DNA of 32,500 nucleotides, from contig JAPXFY010000018.1 of NCBI GenBank assembly GCA_030674185.1, positions 36,991,816 to 37,024,315 on the forward strand, in the 5' to 3' direction. The notes beneath the pieces were generated by a model. It ran no database searches. It saw only the letters and a program-made list of their open reading frames with translations, and had not been told where the DNA came from. Shown piece after piece: positions 10,918 to 21,160 of the stretch. The DNA comes from Monoplex corrugatus (Eukaryota; Mollusca; Gastropoda; Littorinimorpha; Ranellidae). Positions within the stretch are counted from its first letter, which is position 1; the number at the start of each line of letters is the position of its first letter. Both the position numbers and the translations under genes were made by a program.

Positions 10918-12677
10918 CTGAAGACGCAGAAGCACCCAACAGTGGACAGACCTCGGCAAGAGTTCTTCATAACCCTGACCCAGACTCAGTCCACGAAAGG
11001 CAGCCGACCCCAGAATCCCAGTTCACAGAGCGTCAGGAGACCAGTCAGGTCTCACAGGTTCCGGTTCCCCAACAGGCATCAGCAGACAGTGGTAACCCGG
11101 CAGGAGAATACATCGAGCTTGCACACATTGAAGCTACTGGACACCACCAGCCTGGTGATGATGGTGTTAGCGAGGATGATGGTGCTTGTGGTGGTGCTGC
11201 TGTGGGCAGTGCTGCCCAGGGTTTCCGAGGGGCCAGCCCAGAATTCCGATCCATCCCTGACCCTTTGTCCATTACTTCCAGTTCTCCACGTCTCCGATCT
11301 ACCAGTCTCACCGATTCTAAACATCCCGCCTCCGATGTTTCAAACTCTGAAAATCGGCCCCGTTCTCTAAGTAGTCCTCCTAGTTCTGGAGTTTCTTATG
11401 TCGGAAATCCCTTGAGCCCTGATAGCCCAATGCAACATTCTGGGGTTGCTCAAAGCCCGAAACGTGAAAGAAACTTTCCGATGCCCTCAGACACACCCAG
11501 CAACCCTTTAGGCTACCACCAGGATTTAGAATCAAGGGAAGAAAGCCAGACACGTTCTGAAGGTGAAGCATTAGGTCAAGGCGATGTCGGGCCTTTCAAC
11601 ATATACCGAAACCCTGCTGCTGATATTGGGACACCAACAATGGCGGATCCTTTTGGTAATTTAATGCCCTTTTCTCCTCCTCACCTACAACGAAAACGTC
11701 AAGAAACAAGTTCCCAAAGTCCCCAACAATCCTTTTCAAAACATTCCGAAAGTCCTGGTCGATCTTCTGGGAGTGACCCTTCATCACTATCTGATGCAGA
11801 GCTTCAAGCTGCAGGCTATGCTGTCGGGGAGACAAAACCTGCCTCCAAGCGTCAGCAGAAGGAAGAAGAACCCACGCATGTAATGTGGTGCCCACAACAC
11901 CAGAGATCACAAGAGTCAGATGATGCACGAAGGAGACCTGGGCTCCGCACTGCCCAGCCTGTCATACCTTTCTCTCAAAATGTTACATTTGACACGAGGA
12001 GCTCAACCCCGACTGAAACCTCTGATGAATTATATCATTTATGTAACATGAATCCTCCCACGCACCCAGACGACCTTGAAAACTTGACACCATCAGAAGA
12101 TGAACTTAACAGCGATTATGAAGACTCCTGTGACAGGCAAGATGCCTATGACCTCGGCCCATCAAGAAATGCCAGCGGACCACAAGCGTTTCCTTCACTT
12201 TCTCCTCCTCCTCCTCTTTTAGACAGTTGCCAGCGAAATCTCTTAACCCCTCATGGTCTTAGCCAACGACATGTTCATTTTGAAGCACCATCCAACTTAC
12301 AACGATCCAACTGGAGCTCTCGCACCATGCCTATACGCATGACAAGAGCAGAGATGCCGCTGTTGTCAGACACACATGCCAGTTCATTTGATCATCCAGC
12401 GAGTCACCAAGTACACTCACCAGCCTCCAGCACGTTGTTGGATTCAGTGCATGGTGCAGGGGCAGCCCCCTCACCACGATCATGGCCATCTAGACGACCA
12501 CCTCATGACCATATGTGGAAGCAGTTGCCACAGGATGAGAGGGGAGCTGCCGGTGGTGGTGGTGGTGGTGGTGGGTGGTGGTGGGGCTCATGGGAATCCA
12601 AGAAGGAATCCAAGACCTCAAGTACCTGGAAACTGGGGAGTCGACCCTCGCCAGCCACGAAGACATTAAACACTTAG
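10918..12677 (+). CDS. Terminal exon: long Ser/Pro-rich cytoplasmic tail of the receptor-like protein
   Basis: A T-rich tract and TACAG end at 10917, and the exon starts CT GAA GAC. The two leading bases complete the Ala codon begun at 6830. From there 585 codons run open to TAG at 12675-12677. The protein is Ser/Pro/Gln/Asp-rich and looks disordered, with no known domain recognised. Visible short motifs are EYIEL (about residue 45 of the exon, a YxxL-type tyrosine site), many SP/TP sites, SDYEDS and a SPPPPLL proline run. The C-terminus is odd: a (GGT)n run encodes poly-Gly, then an extra G turns the frame to WWW before a Lys/Ser-rich end. Mixed composition free of simple repeats over 1.6 kb, unlike its surroundings, supports real coding. 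An ATTAAA at 12834-12839 is a possible polyadenylation signal. Confidence 0.75.
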
Positions 12678-13205
12678 GATCGCGGCTAATGAACGGCAGC
12701 AAAGAGACCAAAAACTGTCATATACATATGGTTTGAACATGGACATTGGAGACAGGCAGATATCAAGTGGCCCATTTGCATGAAATCGTCACGAAACGGT
12801 TTTTTTATCTTTTGTTTGCATGTGTATGTGCATATTAAATTAATGGATGGCATAACTGCAGTACTACTAAACAAGAAAAAGAGAAAAGTAGAGAATATAA
12901 GGCGGGGGGAAGACAGAGTAAAGGGGGAGGGTGGTGGAAAGAAAAGGATATTGCTGATTCCAGAAGGAAACAGCAGGTTTCTACAGTCAGTTTGGTAACA
13001 CAAAAAGACATCCTAACCACAGCATAGCTTAAGACGACAGAGGTGCTTGGGGTGGGGAAACGACAGATCTGATCATCATCCTGAACGCTTGAAAGTGGAG
13101 TTTGTTCAGGCAGAAATCACAGAGCTGTACATATTATTTTCCCACCAACTCAGTCTTCAATAAGAATTTGATGAAGTACTCATGCAAAATAACCTTATGG
13201 ATTGG
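12678..13205 (+). other. Probable 3' UTR and flank
   Basis: No ORF of note follows the TAG at 12675-12677. ATTAAA lies at 12834-12839. The remainder is A/G-rich on the plus strand (12870-12980). It ends where repeat family X copy B begins. Confidence 0.4.
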
Positions 13206-13309
13206 CGAGGTGTTGAAAGGACTTGGGGAGGGGAGGGACAAGGCGGACCTGTGAATTATTGTGCTAATGCCACTAGAATATTGCAGTTTTACATGTAACA
13301 CACTTTCAC
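13206..13309. repeat. Dispersed repeat family X, copy B
   Basis: Nearly the same sequence as 10010-10112 (GGGACAAGGCGGACCTGTGA, TGCCACTAGAAT, TTTTACATGTAACACACTTT). It is likewise followed directly by the 32-bp minisatellite. The pair is in direct orientation about 3.2 kb apart and flanks the terminal exon. Confidence 0.8.
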
Positions 13310-14220
13310 TACAGTAACCATCATCACTGACCTGTAAACAGTGCAGTAGTCATTGATCACTGACCTGTAAACAGTAACCATCATCACTGACATGTAAACA
13401 GTACAGTAATTATCATCACTGACTTGTAAACAGTACAGTAATTATCATCACTGACTTGTAAATAGTACAGTAACCATTATCACTGACCTGTAAATAGTAC
13501 AGTAACCATTGATCACCGACCTGTAAACAGTACAGTAATCAATGATCACTGACATGTAAACAGTCAGTAATCATCATCACTGACCTGTAAACAGTACAGT
13601 AGTTATTGATCACTGACCTGTAAACAGTACAGTAGTTATTGATCACTGACCTGTAAACAGTACAGTAGTCATTGATCACTGACCTGTAAACAGTGCAGTA
13701 GTCATTGATCACTGACCTGTAAACAGTACAGTAGTCATTGATCACTGACCTGTAAACAGTACAGTAGTCATTGATCACTGACCTGTAAACAACACAACAG
13801 TCATTGATCACTGACCTGTAAACAGTACAGTAACCATCATCACTGACCTGTAAACAGTACAGTAGTCATTGATCACTGACCTGTAAACAGTACAGTAGTC
13901 ATTGATCACTGACCTGTAAACAGTATAGTAGTCATTGATCACTGACCTGTAAACAACACAATAGTCATTGATCACTGACCTGTAAACAGTACAGTAACCA
14001 TCATCGCTGACCTGTAAACAGTACAGTGGTCATTGATCAGTGACCTGTAAACAACACAATAGTCATTGATCATTGACCTGTAAACAGCACAGTAACATCA
14101 TCACTGAACTGTAAACAGTACAGTAAACATTGATCACTGACCTGTAAACAGTACAGTAGCCATAGCCATAGATCACTGACCTGTAAACAGAGTAACCATT
14201 GATCACTGACCTATACACAG
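13310..14220. repeat. 32/33-bp minisatellite, array 2
   Basis: About 28 copies of the same unit as array 1. The 33-bp subtype with AGTAGTCATTGATCACTGAC predominates in the second half. The 33-bp period keeps a minus-strand frame open (INDYCTVYRSV repeats at 13539-13811), which is not a gene. Confidence 0.96.
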
Positions 14221-14221
14221 A

Positions 14222-14580
14222 GCAAAACAGTCACTAGTCAGAGACCCTCAAGTGAAGTTCTCTAGCTGCCAACCAGCGTGAGTGTTTTGAAACTAATCGT
14301 TACCGTCATAGCTAGTTTTTGGGATGGCTGTTTTTTTGGCCATGTGCTGTGGCTTTGGGGTCGGTTCTGTGAGCAGCCGAGTGCAGTATTTGTTGCATAG
14401 GGTGACGGCGAACAAGCCATCATTGTGAGACAAAGGAAGAGCAAGAAACATCAGTTTTCTTGTCTGTTATATGTTGTAACGAACGATATCGAAACCGCAG
14501 TGGAAGTAGAGAAGAGAGAGGAAAGAAAGAGACTATTTTCTTTATAGTACTTTCGTCTGCTTAGCCATCTTCCCCACCAG
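14222..14580. other. Gene-free stretch
   Basis: Unique-looking sequence between array 2 and the CT tract. No exon or element was recognised. Confidence 0.45.
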
Positions 14581-15157
14581 CTTCTCTCTCTGTCTCTGTC
14601 TCTCTGTCTCTCTCTCTCTTTCCTCACTCTTTTTCTCTCTTTATTTCTCTCTTTCTCTCTCTCTCTCTCTCTTGAGTTCTCTCTTCTCTCTCTTTATTTC
14701 TCTTTCTCTCTCTCTCTCTCTTTATCTCTTTATTTATGTCTCTTTCTCTCTCTCTTTATTTCTCTCTTTCTCTCTCTCTTCACTTCTCTCTCTTCTCTCT
14801 CTTTAATTCTCTCTTTCTCTCTCTCTCTCTGTTCATTTCTGTCTCTTTCTCTCTTTTTTTTTATTTCTCTCGCTTTCTCTCTCTCTCTCTCTTCATTTCT
14901 CTCTTCTCTCTCTCTCTTTATTTCTCTCTTTTCTCTCTCTCTTTCTTTCTTTTTCTTCTTTCTCTGTCTCTTTCTGTCTCCCTCTCCTCTCCCTCTCTCT
15001 CTTTCTTTATTTCTGTCTCTTTCTCTCTCTTTATTTCTGTCTCTTCTCTCTCTCTCTATTTATTTCTCTTTATCTCTCTCTCTCTCTCTCTCTCCTCTCT
15101 CTGTCTCCTCTCTCTCTCTCTGTCTTTCTTTCTCTCTCTCTCTATCTCGCTCGCTCA
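14581..15157. repeat. (CT)n-rich polypyrimidine array
   Basis: About 575 bp of CT repeats with TTTATTTC, CTGT and TTC interruptions. Some are semi-regular, such as CTCTCTTTATTTCTCTCTTT. The Ser/Leu/Phe ORF here is an artefact. Confidence 0.97.
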
Positions 15158-16963
15158 CTTGAAGCAGTAATTTATCATGACTTCTACTCATGTAATGAAG
15201 TCTAATCAGGTTTTCTAATGAGGCCCATTCTTCCAGTTTAGGTCAGTTTTATAGAAACATTGTCCAACAGATTTTAATGGTAACTTTTGTGTACGTGTGC
15301 GCAGAAGTGGGGCGGGGGGGGGGGGGTGAGGCAAGCGCACATGCGTGTGTTAATGAGTGTGTTTATTTTCTTTGACCATTTCTACACAAACTTGAAAGTG
15401 TGTTTTTATTAATAACTCGGCATGATGTTTAAACATAATTACTTTTAAATAAATTCAGTATTTATTTATGAGATAAAAACTTTCGACTAATATTTAATAG
15501 TACGTTTTATCATTATGGCGATCCTTTTATTCACTTAGAAATTTATATTTATCAATTCGACTATGATCTTAATTCTTTTTAGCTGCATGTAAATGAAATG
15601 AACAGCGAGGGAATTGGTTACAAAATGCAAGTAATGAATGGACTTGAACTGGTCATGTTTTCAGTTGTTTGGTATTGGAACTCTGTGGTGTACTCGTCTT
15701 TTTTTAAATATTTTTTTGGATGTGGGGGGGGGGGAGGGGTTTCCTAAAGTGATGACGTAAATAAAACGTAAAAGTAGCTGTACAAACGAGTGTTGCTGTA
15801 CTTTATTTTGGAATACAAGTTAAAAGTCAGTTTGTCCCTTACGTATCCGAATAACAGGTAGATATTTTATATCCTGTTTTTAAGTTTCGTATAATATGAT
15901 TTTTCCATTTCTCCTTATGTTTCTACGATCAGCGATAGCATTACTTGCTGGATGTTTTTGATTGGTAAATTTATCGTTTGTTTATTTTGGGAGGTGCCAA
16001 AACGTTTGTATTATCAAGCTGGGAAGTTTTCTGCACCATTTGCTATAAATAAACAGCTGCATCAGCGATCACAGTCGCATAGACAAAAAAAAAAAAAAAG
16101 AAAAAAAAAGGTTCTCAGCAATCCAGTGCTGAAATACTACAAGCTGTCAAGGTTTTTTGACAGACAAATATTTTGTGTCTAACCCTGATCATTTACCAGA
16201 CATTTTTGTTTGGGGTGGTGGTGGTGGTGGGGTCATCGTTAGTATGTTTGCGTGCATTTTTATCTGGCGGGAAAACTCTACCATCTCCAGACATTTTTTA
16301 ATTGTTTCGTCGTTTCTTTCATTTTACGTGGAACGAACAGTTGTATCCTTCATATCGTGTAATGTGTTTACAATACATGTACATGCGGTCACGTGAAGTC
16401 CTTGCTCTGGAAAAATAAGATCTACTGGACTCTGCTGTACGCTGCCACTGTAAAACAGAGTGACAGACAGATATTATGTGATCTGTTGCTGTCCCGTGTA
16501 AAGAATGAAGATTAAAACTAGAGGAAGATATCGGACAAATAAAAATAAAAAAGAAAATCAGAGAAGGACATTGAATCCCCCTCCACAATTGTATCATTTG
16601 TCCATTATGTTTGGGTTCGGATCTTTGCGTGTTCGTATTGTGTAGCTGGAAACAAGACTTGTACAAAACAGTATCGTGTTCATGACGACAGACTGGCTGA
16701 TAACGATGTTCTATGGTTTCTGACTGAGTGGCTGAAGGGGGCCGTTTTGGTTTTAAGATACTGTCATTATCGGGCCATAGAGCCCTTCGGGTTACAAAAT
16801 GCGCCTTGCCTTTAATTAATTGTAAATAATTTTTTTTTATGTGCTAGAAAAATCTTGATAAAGACGCGCCTATGTATTTAGCGCTGTTAGGATTGTAGAA
16901 AGGGAGACTTATTTTCGCTAAGGCCACACGCCCAGCTGACTGAATGTACTCTGGTTCAGCATT

Positions 16964-16964
<1 letters not shown>
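15158..16964. other. Gene-free AT-rich stretch
   Basis: AT-rich sequence with homopolymer runs (G-runs near 15312-15327 and 15724-15740; A-runs at 16085-16110). It also contains a short (GGT)n at 16214-16230. No conserved coding frame was seen on either strand. Confidence 0.5.
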
Positions 16965-16965
<1 letters not shown>

Positions 16966-16996
<31 letters not shown>

Positions 16997-17140
16997 CGTG
17001 TGTGTGTGTGGAATGTTAGTGAGTGTGTAAGTGAGTGTTAGTGTTAGTGTTAGTGTTAGTGTTAGTGTGGTGTGTGTGTGTGTGTGTGTGTGGTGTTAGA
17101 GGAGAGACAGAGAGACAGAGAGAGAGAGAGAGAGAGAGGA
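16966..17140. repeat. (GT)n, (TTAGTG)n and (GA)n microsatellites
   Basis: GT repeat at 16966-17010 is followed by five to six TTAGTG hexamers (about 17036-17067). More GT follows to 17092, then (GA)n with CAGA at 17101-17140. The TTAGTG hexamer differs from the metazoan telomere unit and is read as a local microsatellite. Confidence 0.93.
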
Positions 17141-17506
17141 AGATAGCTTGGGTCAATGATCACATGACCAGCAGTTTGAGTGTATCCTAGTTCAGCATCC
17201 TCTGTGTGTGTGTGGTGGGGGGGGGGGAGGGGAGATTTAACTATTCCTGTAAAGTGCAACGAACGTGCTTTTCACATGGACAGTTTATACGCTATGTAAG
17301 CGAAAATATTATGACTGTTGTTAACTTGGTGCATGAACCAGGGAGCTGAAGATGTGTTGTGGATTGCTTTATGTAAGCCCCGTAACGTGTGTGTCAGAGT
17401 TGTTCACCTTCACACATGTGGCCTGAGGGTGTTTTTTTTTTTTAACATAGGGCAAAACTGTATAATGTGAAGTATGTGTTCACTTTTGCTGCTTAGAATT
17501 TTTTGT

Positions 17507-17531
17507 GGGGGGTGGGGTAGGGTGGGTGGGG
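17507..17531 (+). other. Potential G-quadruplex motif
   Basis: Five G-runs of 3-6 bases are separated by loops of one or two bases (G6-T-G4-TA-G3-T-G3-T-G4). A further GAGGGGG lies just downstream at about 17537. Short loops are the arrangement expected to give stable quadruplexes. No gene context is known here. Confidence 0.7.
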
Positions 17532-17583
17532 TAACTGAGGGGGTAGGTTTAACATTAACAGAACAATCATGTTCATAGCTTCC

Positions 17584-17630
17584 AAAGAAAGAAAAAGGAA
17601 GGAAAGAAGGAAGGAAGGAAAGAAAGAAAG
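17584..17630. repeat. (GGAA/GAAA)n microsatellite
   Basis: About 45 bp of purine-only GAAA and GGAA units on the plus strand. Confidence 0.9.
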
Positions 17631-18370
17631 ATTTGTGGCTTGGGCAAGCTAAAGATGTCAGCTTTTAAAACTGCATTTAAATTGTCCATAGAGTATTTCG
17701 TTCTTGCAGTGTACACATCGACTGGACATCATCACTCCTTGCTAGGGTAGGTGTTGTTACACATGGCATGTTACCTGCCGTAATGGAGTATCTCACAGAA
17801 AACAAAGAAGACAGATACATCATTTTGGCAGGCAATCCTCCTTTTTGTCTCTCTGTTTGCGTCTGACTAAAATCTCCAGCAACCTGTTACATTTCTGGTT
17901 ATGAAATGGAACAACTCACGGAATGTGAGAAGGTCAACTGGTGTGGTAACTTGTTGTGTGTTTAATATGTGGGCTGGGAATTAATGTCACGTTGTGATGT
18001 GTATATCCTGTCATGTTTGGTGCCATGAATACATTATTGCCTGTAGACTGCAAGAAGTACTCTGATATCAAGAGACGCTGTGTTGTGCTATCAAGAATTA
18101 GAATGAGGTGTTTGAAAACAGTTTTCTGTGTTTGCGTGGTCTTCTTCGCCAGCCTTGTTAACCCAGTGAGGTGTCATATGTTTACTAAAATGTTACTTCT
18201 AGGTCATTTTGACATCGTCAGTGTTTTCCTGTGAGGATGCCGGCTGCTCTTTCAGAATAAATAGTATCCCCCACCTTCTGGAAATTCTGTGCTAGAAAGG
18301 TCCTCTTTGTTGTCACTCTCTTTGTTTGTGTCTTTCTCATCTCCTCTCTATCATTTTTCCCTATCATTTT

Positions 18371-18660
18371 GCTGGTCCATTTGCTTATGTGTTCTTACTA
18401 AAACCTTACACATCGCTGGTCCATGTTTATATGTGTTCTGTAAACCCTTACATATCCCTGGTCCGTTTTTTACATGTGTTCTATAAAGCCTTACACATCG
18501 CTGGTCCATGTTTATATGTGTTCTATAAAGCCTTACATAAGCCTGGTCCATGTGTTTGTGTTCTATAAACCCTTACATATCGCTGGTCCATGTTTATATG
18601 TGTTCTATAAAGCCTTGCATACTGCTGGTCCATTTGTTTACATGCGTTTTATATGTGTTT
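18371..18660. repeat. 42-bp tandem repeat, about 6-7 copies
   Basis: The unit runs GCTGGTCCATGTTTATATGT, then GTTCTATAAAGCCTTACACA, then TC. It recurs with substitutions and small indels (one copy shortened near 18548-18570). A plus-strand ORF across it gives repeats of AGPCLYVF type, a periodicity effect. Confidence 0.92.
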
Positions 18661-18999
18661 CTACTACGATTGATAATGGGTTATATGTATTAACTGCAAT
18701 TTTGCTTTTAAGGAAACGTGATGTGCAGAGACAATTTAAATACCTCAGGTCACTCTTGATACATATTTCAGTGCCCTTAGTGATGTTTATACCTTTTATT
18801 GATGATTTGTAAAACTCCTGGTGATGAACTGGGCGGAATAGTCAACACCAGGGGCTTAGATTGTGCGCGCGAATGCATTGATACCTGTATTTATTTTTCT
18901 TCTCTTTGTATTTTTTTTTCAGGGTCAGCAAAGTGTTGTGTGTGTTTTGAGATAAGCTATAACCCTGATATGGCTCTGTGCGGTTGGCTTGGCTTTAAA
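18661..18999. other. Gene-free stretch
   Basis: Follows the 42-bp repeat. There are no recognisable features apart from a T-run ending TTTTTTTTTCAG at 18921. That resembles a splice acceptor but is followed by no long open frame. Confidence 0.4.
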
Positions 19000-19123
19000 T
19001 AATCATCATCATAATATTGATATTAATGATAATAATAATGACGATGATAATTATAAGAAGAAGAACAACAACAATAATAACAGCAACAACAACAACAATA
19101 ATAATAATAATGATGATAATTGC

Positions 19124-19198
<75 letters not shown>
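19000..19198. repeat. (AAT)n array
   Basis: Imperfect ATA/GAT/AAC units lead into about 70 bp of pure AAT near 19130-19198. Poly-Asn and poly-Ile frames here are artefacts. Confidence 0.96.
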
Positions 19199-19469
19199 TT
19201 CGCGTTTTGTATTCTGATCACTTGTCAGCGGACTCCGCGCTGTTAACGATTACCCGAGTGTCGCCATCTCTAAAATGGTTGCTGTTTTCCGTTTGAGGCT
19301 AGTTGTAGGAATGGCGTTGCTGTGTCTGTCCTGACGTGAATTGGGAAATCCCTGTTAGTTCTGTTACTTATTTTATCCACCAATGAGGTGAGTCCATCTA
19401 CTACATGACAGGATTACAGTTTTGCAGTTCTTTCAAAAGGGATTCATCAGACTCAGACAATTCCATATG

Positions 19470-19690
19470 CACTCCACCAGATCTACCAGCAAGTATCTGG
19501 AGGACTCCTTGAGTCTGCGCAAAACTCTAGGCGCTGGTAATGTCTTGATGTAGGGGGGGGGGGTGAGAGGGACCTATGAAACATTTAGCTGACGCCACTA
19601 GAATGATGAAAACGTTCAAAATGATCTGTTTGTGTTGTGGACGGGGACTGACCTGGAGATAGCAGATCCCTGAATCATGGGATCTGTCTG
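19470..19690. repeat. Dispersed repeat family X, copy C
   Basis: Shares with 28240-28440 the order CTCC.TGAG.CTGCGCAA, GTCTTGATG..AGG, GGGACCTATGAAACATT, GCCACTAGAATGA and a downstream GAGCTCCAGAT-like / GACCTGGAGAT block. It shares a central part with copies A and B. This longer form suggests a repeat of at least 200 bp. Confidence 0.65.
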
Positions 19691-19860
19691 ACCTTTTGAC
19701 TCCCTGTACCTATCCACCAGCATCCCGCAGTGTCTGCCATGACAGTAAAGCAACAACTTAACCCTTTCACTCCTTCACTGCAGGAAGCTGATGGATGCAG
19801 TGAGGAGGTGAAATGGTTAATTTTTTGCAGCTAGTTGATTGAGAGTGAAAGGGTCATAAA
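19690..19860. repeat. Foldback/MITE-like repeat, copy 1
   Basis: 19757-19860 carries TTAACCCTTTCACTCC on the left and GTGAAAGGGTCA on the right, around CTGCAGGAAGCTG. This is the same architecture as the foldback at 20236-20430 but more diverged. A partial related piece (CCTTTTGACTCCCTGTACCT, then ATCCACCAGC) lies at 19691-19725. Confidence 0.6.
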
Positions 19861-20235
19861 GAACCAACTTGACCACGTAAAAGAAAATATTAAAATAAGG
19901 AAGAAAAGTATCGCTTTATATTCCTTCCCCCATGGTTCTAGTTTTTTGCCATGTTGAAATTGTATCTCTTGTTTGTGTTTATCATGTGTGGTGCTGTGAC
20001 ATTGATTTGATGACTACCTACTGTATTTCGTTTTCTACACTTTTTCCCAGCTTCGGTTTGGGTTGGGGTTTTTTTTCCATTCGCTTGCCATTCGTGAACA
20101 TTTTGCTGTATGTAACGATGGTATTTAACCACATCTGTGTTCACTGTCAGTATTTCAATACAAATTGTCGAAACAGAAGCGTGTACACAATTGTTATTTC
20201 TGTCCATATATTTTCTCATCCCTTGATGTCATGAA

Positions 20236-20430
20236 TTTAACCCTTTGACTCTTGCACCCCATCGACCAACGGCAAAAACTTAACTCTTTGAATCCCTCAC
20301 CCTATCCACCAGCTTCCTGCAGGAAGCTGGTGGATAGGGTGAGGGAATCAAAGGGTTAAGTTTTTGCTTTGTTAGCATAGTTGACAATACAGGGTGCTGG
20401 TAGAGAGGGTGCAGGAGTCAAAGGGTTAAT
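20236..20430. repeat. Nested TTAA-flanked foldback element with near-perfect 94-bp palindrome
   Basis: 20273-20319 and 20320-20366 are inverted copies centred on CTGCAG, with two mismatches in 47 bp and no spacer. Outside them lies a second, more diverged arm pair: TTAACCCTTTGACTCTTGCA at 20238 and its counterpart ending GGAGTCAAAGGGTTAA at about 20428. Outer ends are TTAA, as in piggyBac-type MITEs. No transposase is present. A further relic lies at about 20488-20555. Confidence 0.75.
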
Positions 20431-20889
20431 CCCATTCAATACTATGCTGGAACATGGAAGACACAAAGTAGTTAAAAGAACTTCTTTTAAACCTTTTTCA
20501 TTCCGTCACATTATCTGACAGCTTCTTGGATAGGGCAAGAGAATGAAAGAGTGAAAACAAAGGCTGAGGTCAAACGAGAATAGGAAAAATGCACTGACAA
20601 AATCACAGGGTTTCAGTGCAATGTAAATCAGTATAAAAAACGATATTCAGTGGACTCAAGCAACTCTGGTGATTTGCAGTAAGGATTCTCATTATCTGGG
20701 AGGGGTGGGGGTGTATAACATTGGGAAACAGACTATGGTGCTACAGTCCAAATCACTCAGAATTTTAAGCAGTTCCAAAAGTATCTTAACATCACCGGAA
20801 ATGACTGTCTTGAACATGTCAGTCATTCCATTGACATTTCTGGAAGTGTCTTATTTCTGTCAGTGACTATACAAGGAATGTTTTGGATT
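20430..20889. other. Gene-free stretch
   Basis: Apart from a diverged foldback remnant (about 20488-20555, CATTCCGTCACATTATC... then GAATGAAAGAGTGAAAAC), nothing recognisable was seen. Confidence 0.4.
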
Positions 20890-21160
20890 CCTATGCAATA
20901 AAAATTCATTACTATTTTAATACTGTAAAATTAATTCATTGTTATTTTTATTCCGTAAAATTAATTCATCGCTGGATTTTTATGCAGTGAAATGAATTCA
21001 TCACTAGATTTTTATGCGGTGAAATTAATTCATCACTAGATTTTTAAGCGATATAGCATTAAATCATCGCTTGATTTTTTTTCGCAACAAAATTCATTGC
21101 TAAATTTTTATGCAGTAAACTTGATTCATTACGATGATAATTTTGCATTTTATGCAGTTA
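20890..21160. repeat. AT-rich 32-bp tandem repeat, about 8 copies
   Basis: Diverged copies of AATTCATCACTAGATTTTTA + TGCAGTGAAATT. The central copies (20960-21050) are the most regular and the edges decay. AT-rich, with no coding frame. Confidence 0.88.

Larger units (their letters stand above)
17141..18370. other. Gene-free stretch
   Basis: Contains poly-G at 17217-17227, a G-quadruplex motif at 17507-17531, a GAAA/GGAA array and otherwise unique-looking sequence. Small ORFs such as 18013-18234 have a hydrophobic segment but no other support. Confidence 0.45.

Noticed and set aside
13539..13811. Tyr-rich 11-residue-repeat ORF (minus)
   Set aside because: A periodicity artefact of the 33-bp minisatellite.
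10113..14220. CRISPR-like array
   Set aside because: Units are contiguous tandem repeats without unique spacers, in a eukaryotic context.
14736..15170. Ser/Leu/Phe ORF
   Set aside because: Derived entirely from the CT array.
17036..17067. Interstitial telomere repeat
   Set aside because: The hexamer is TTAGTG, not TTAGGG, and it sits inside a GT microsatellite.
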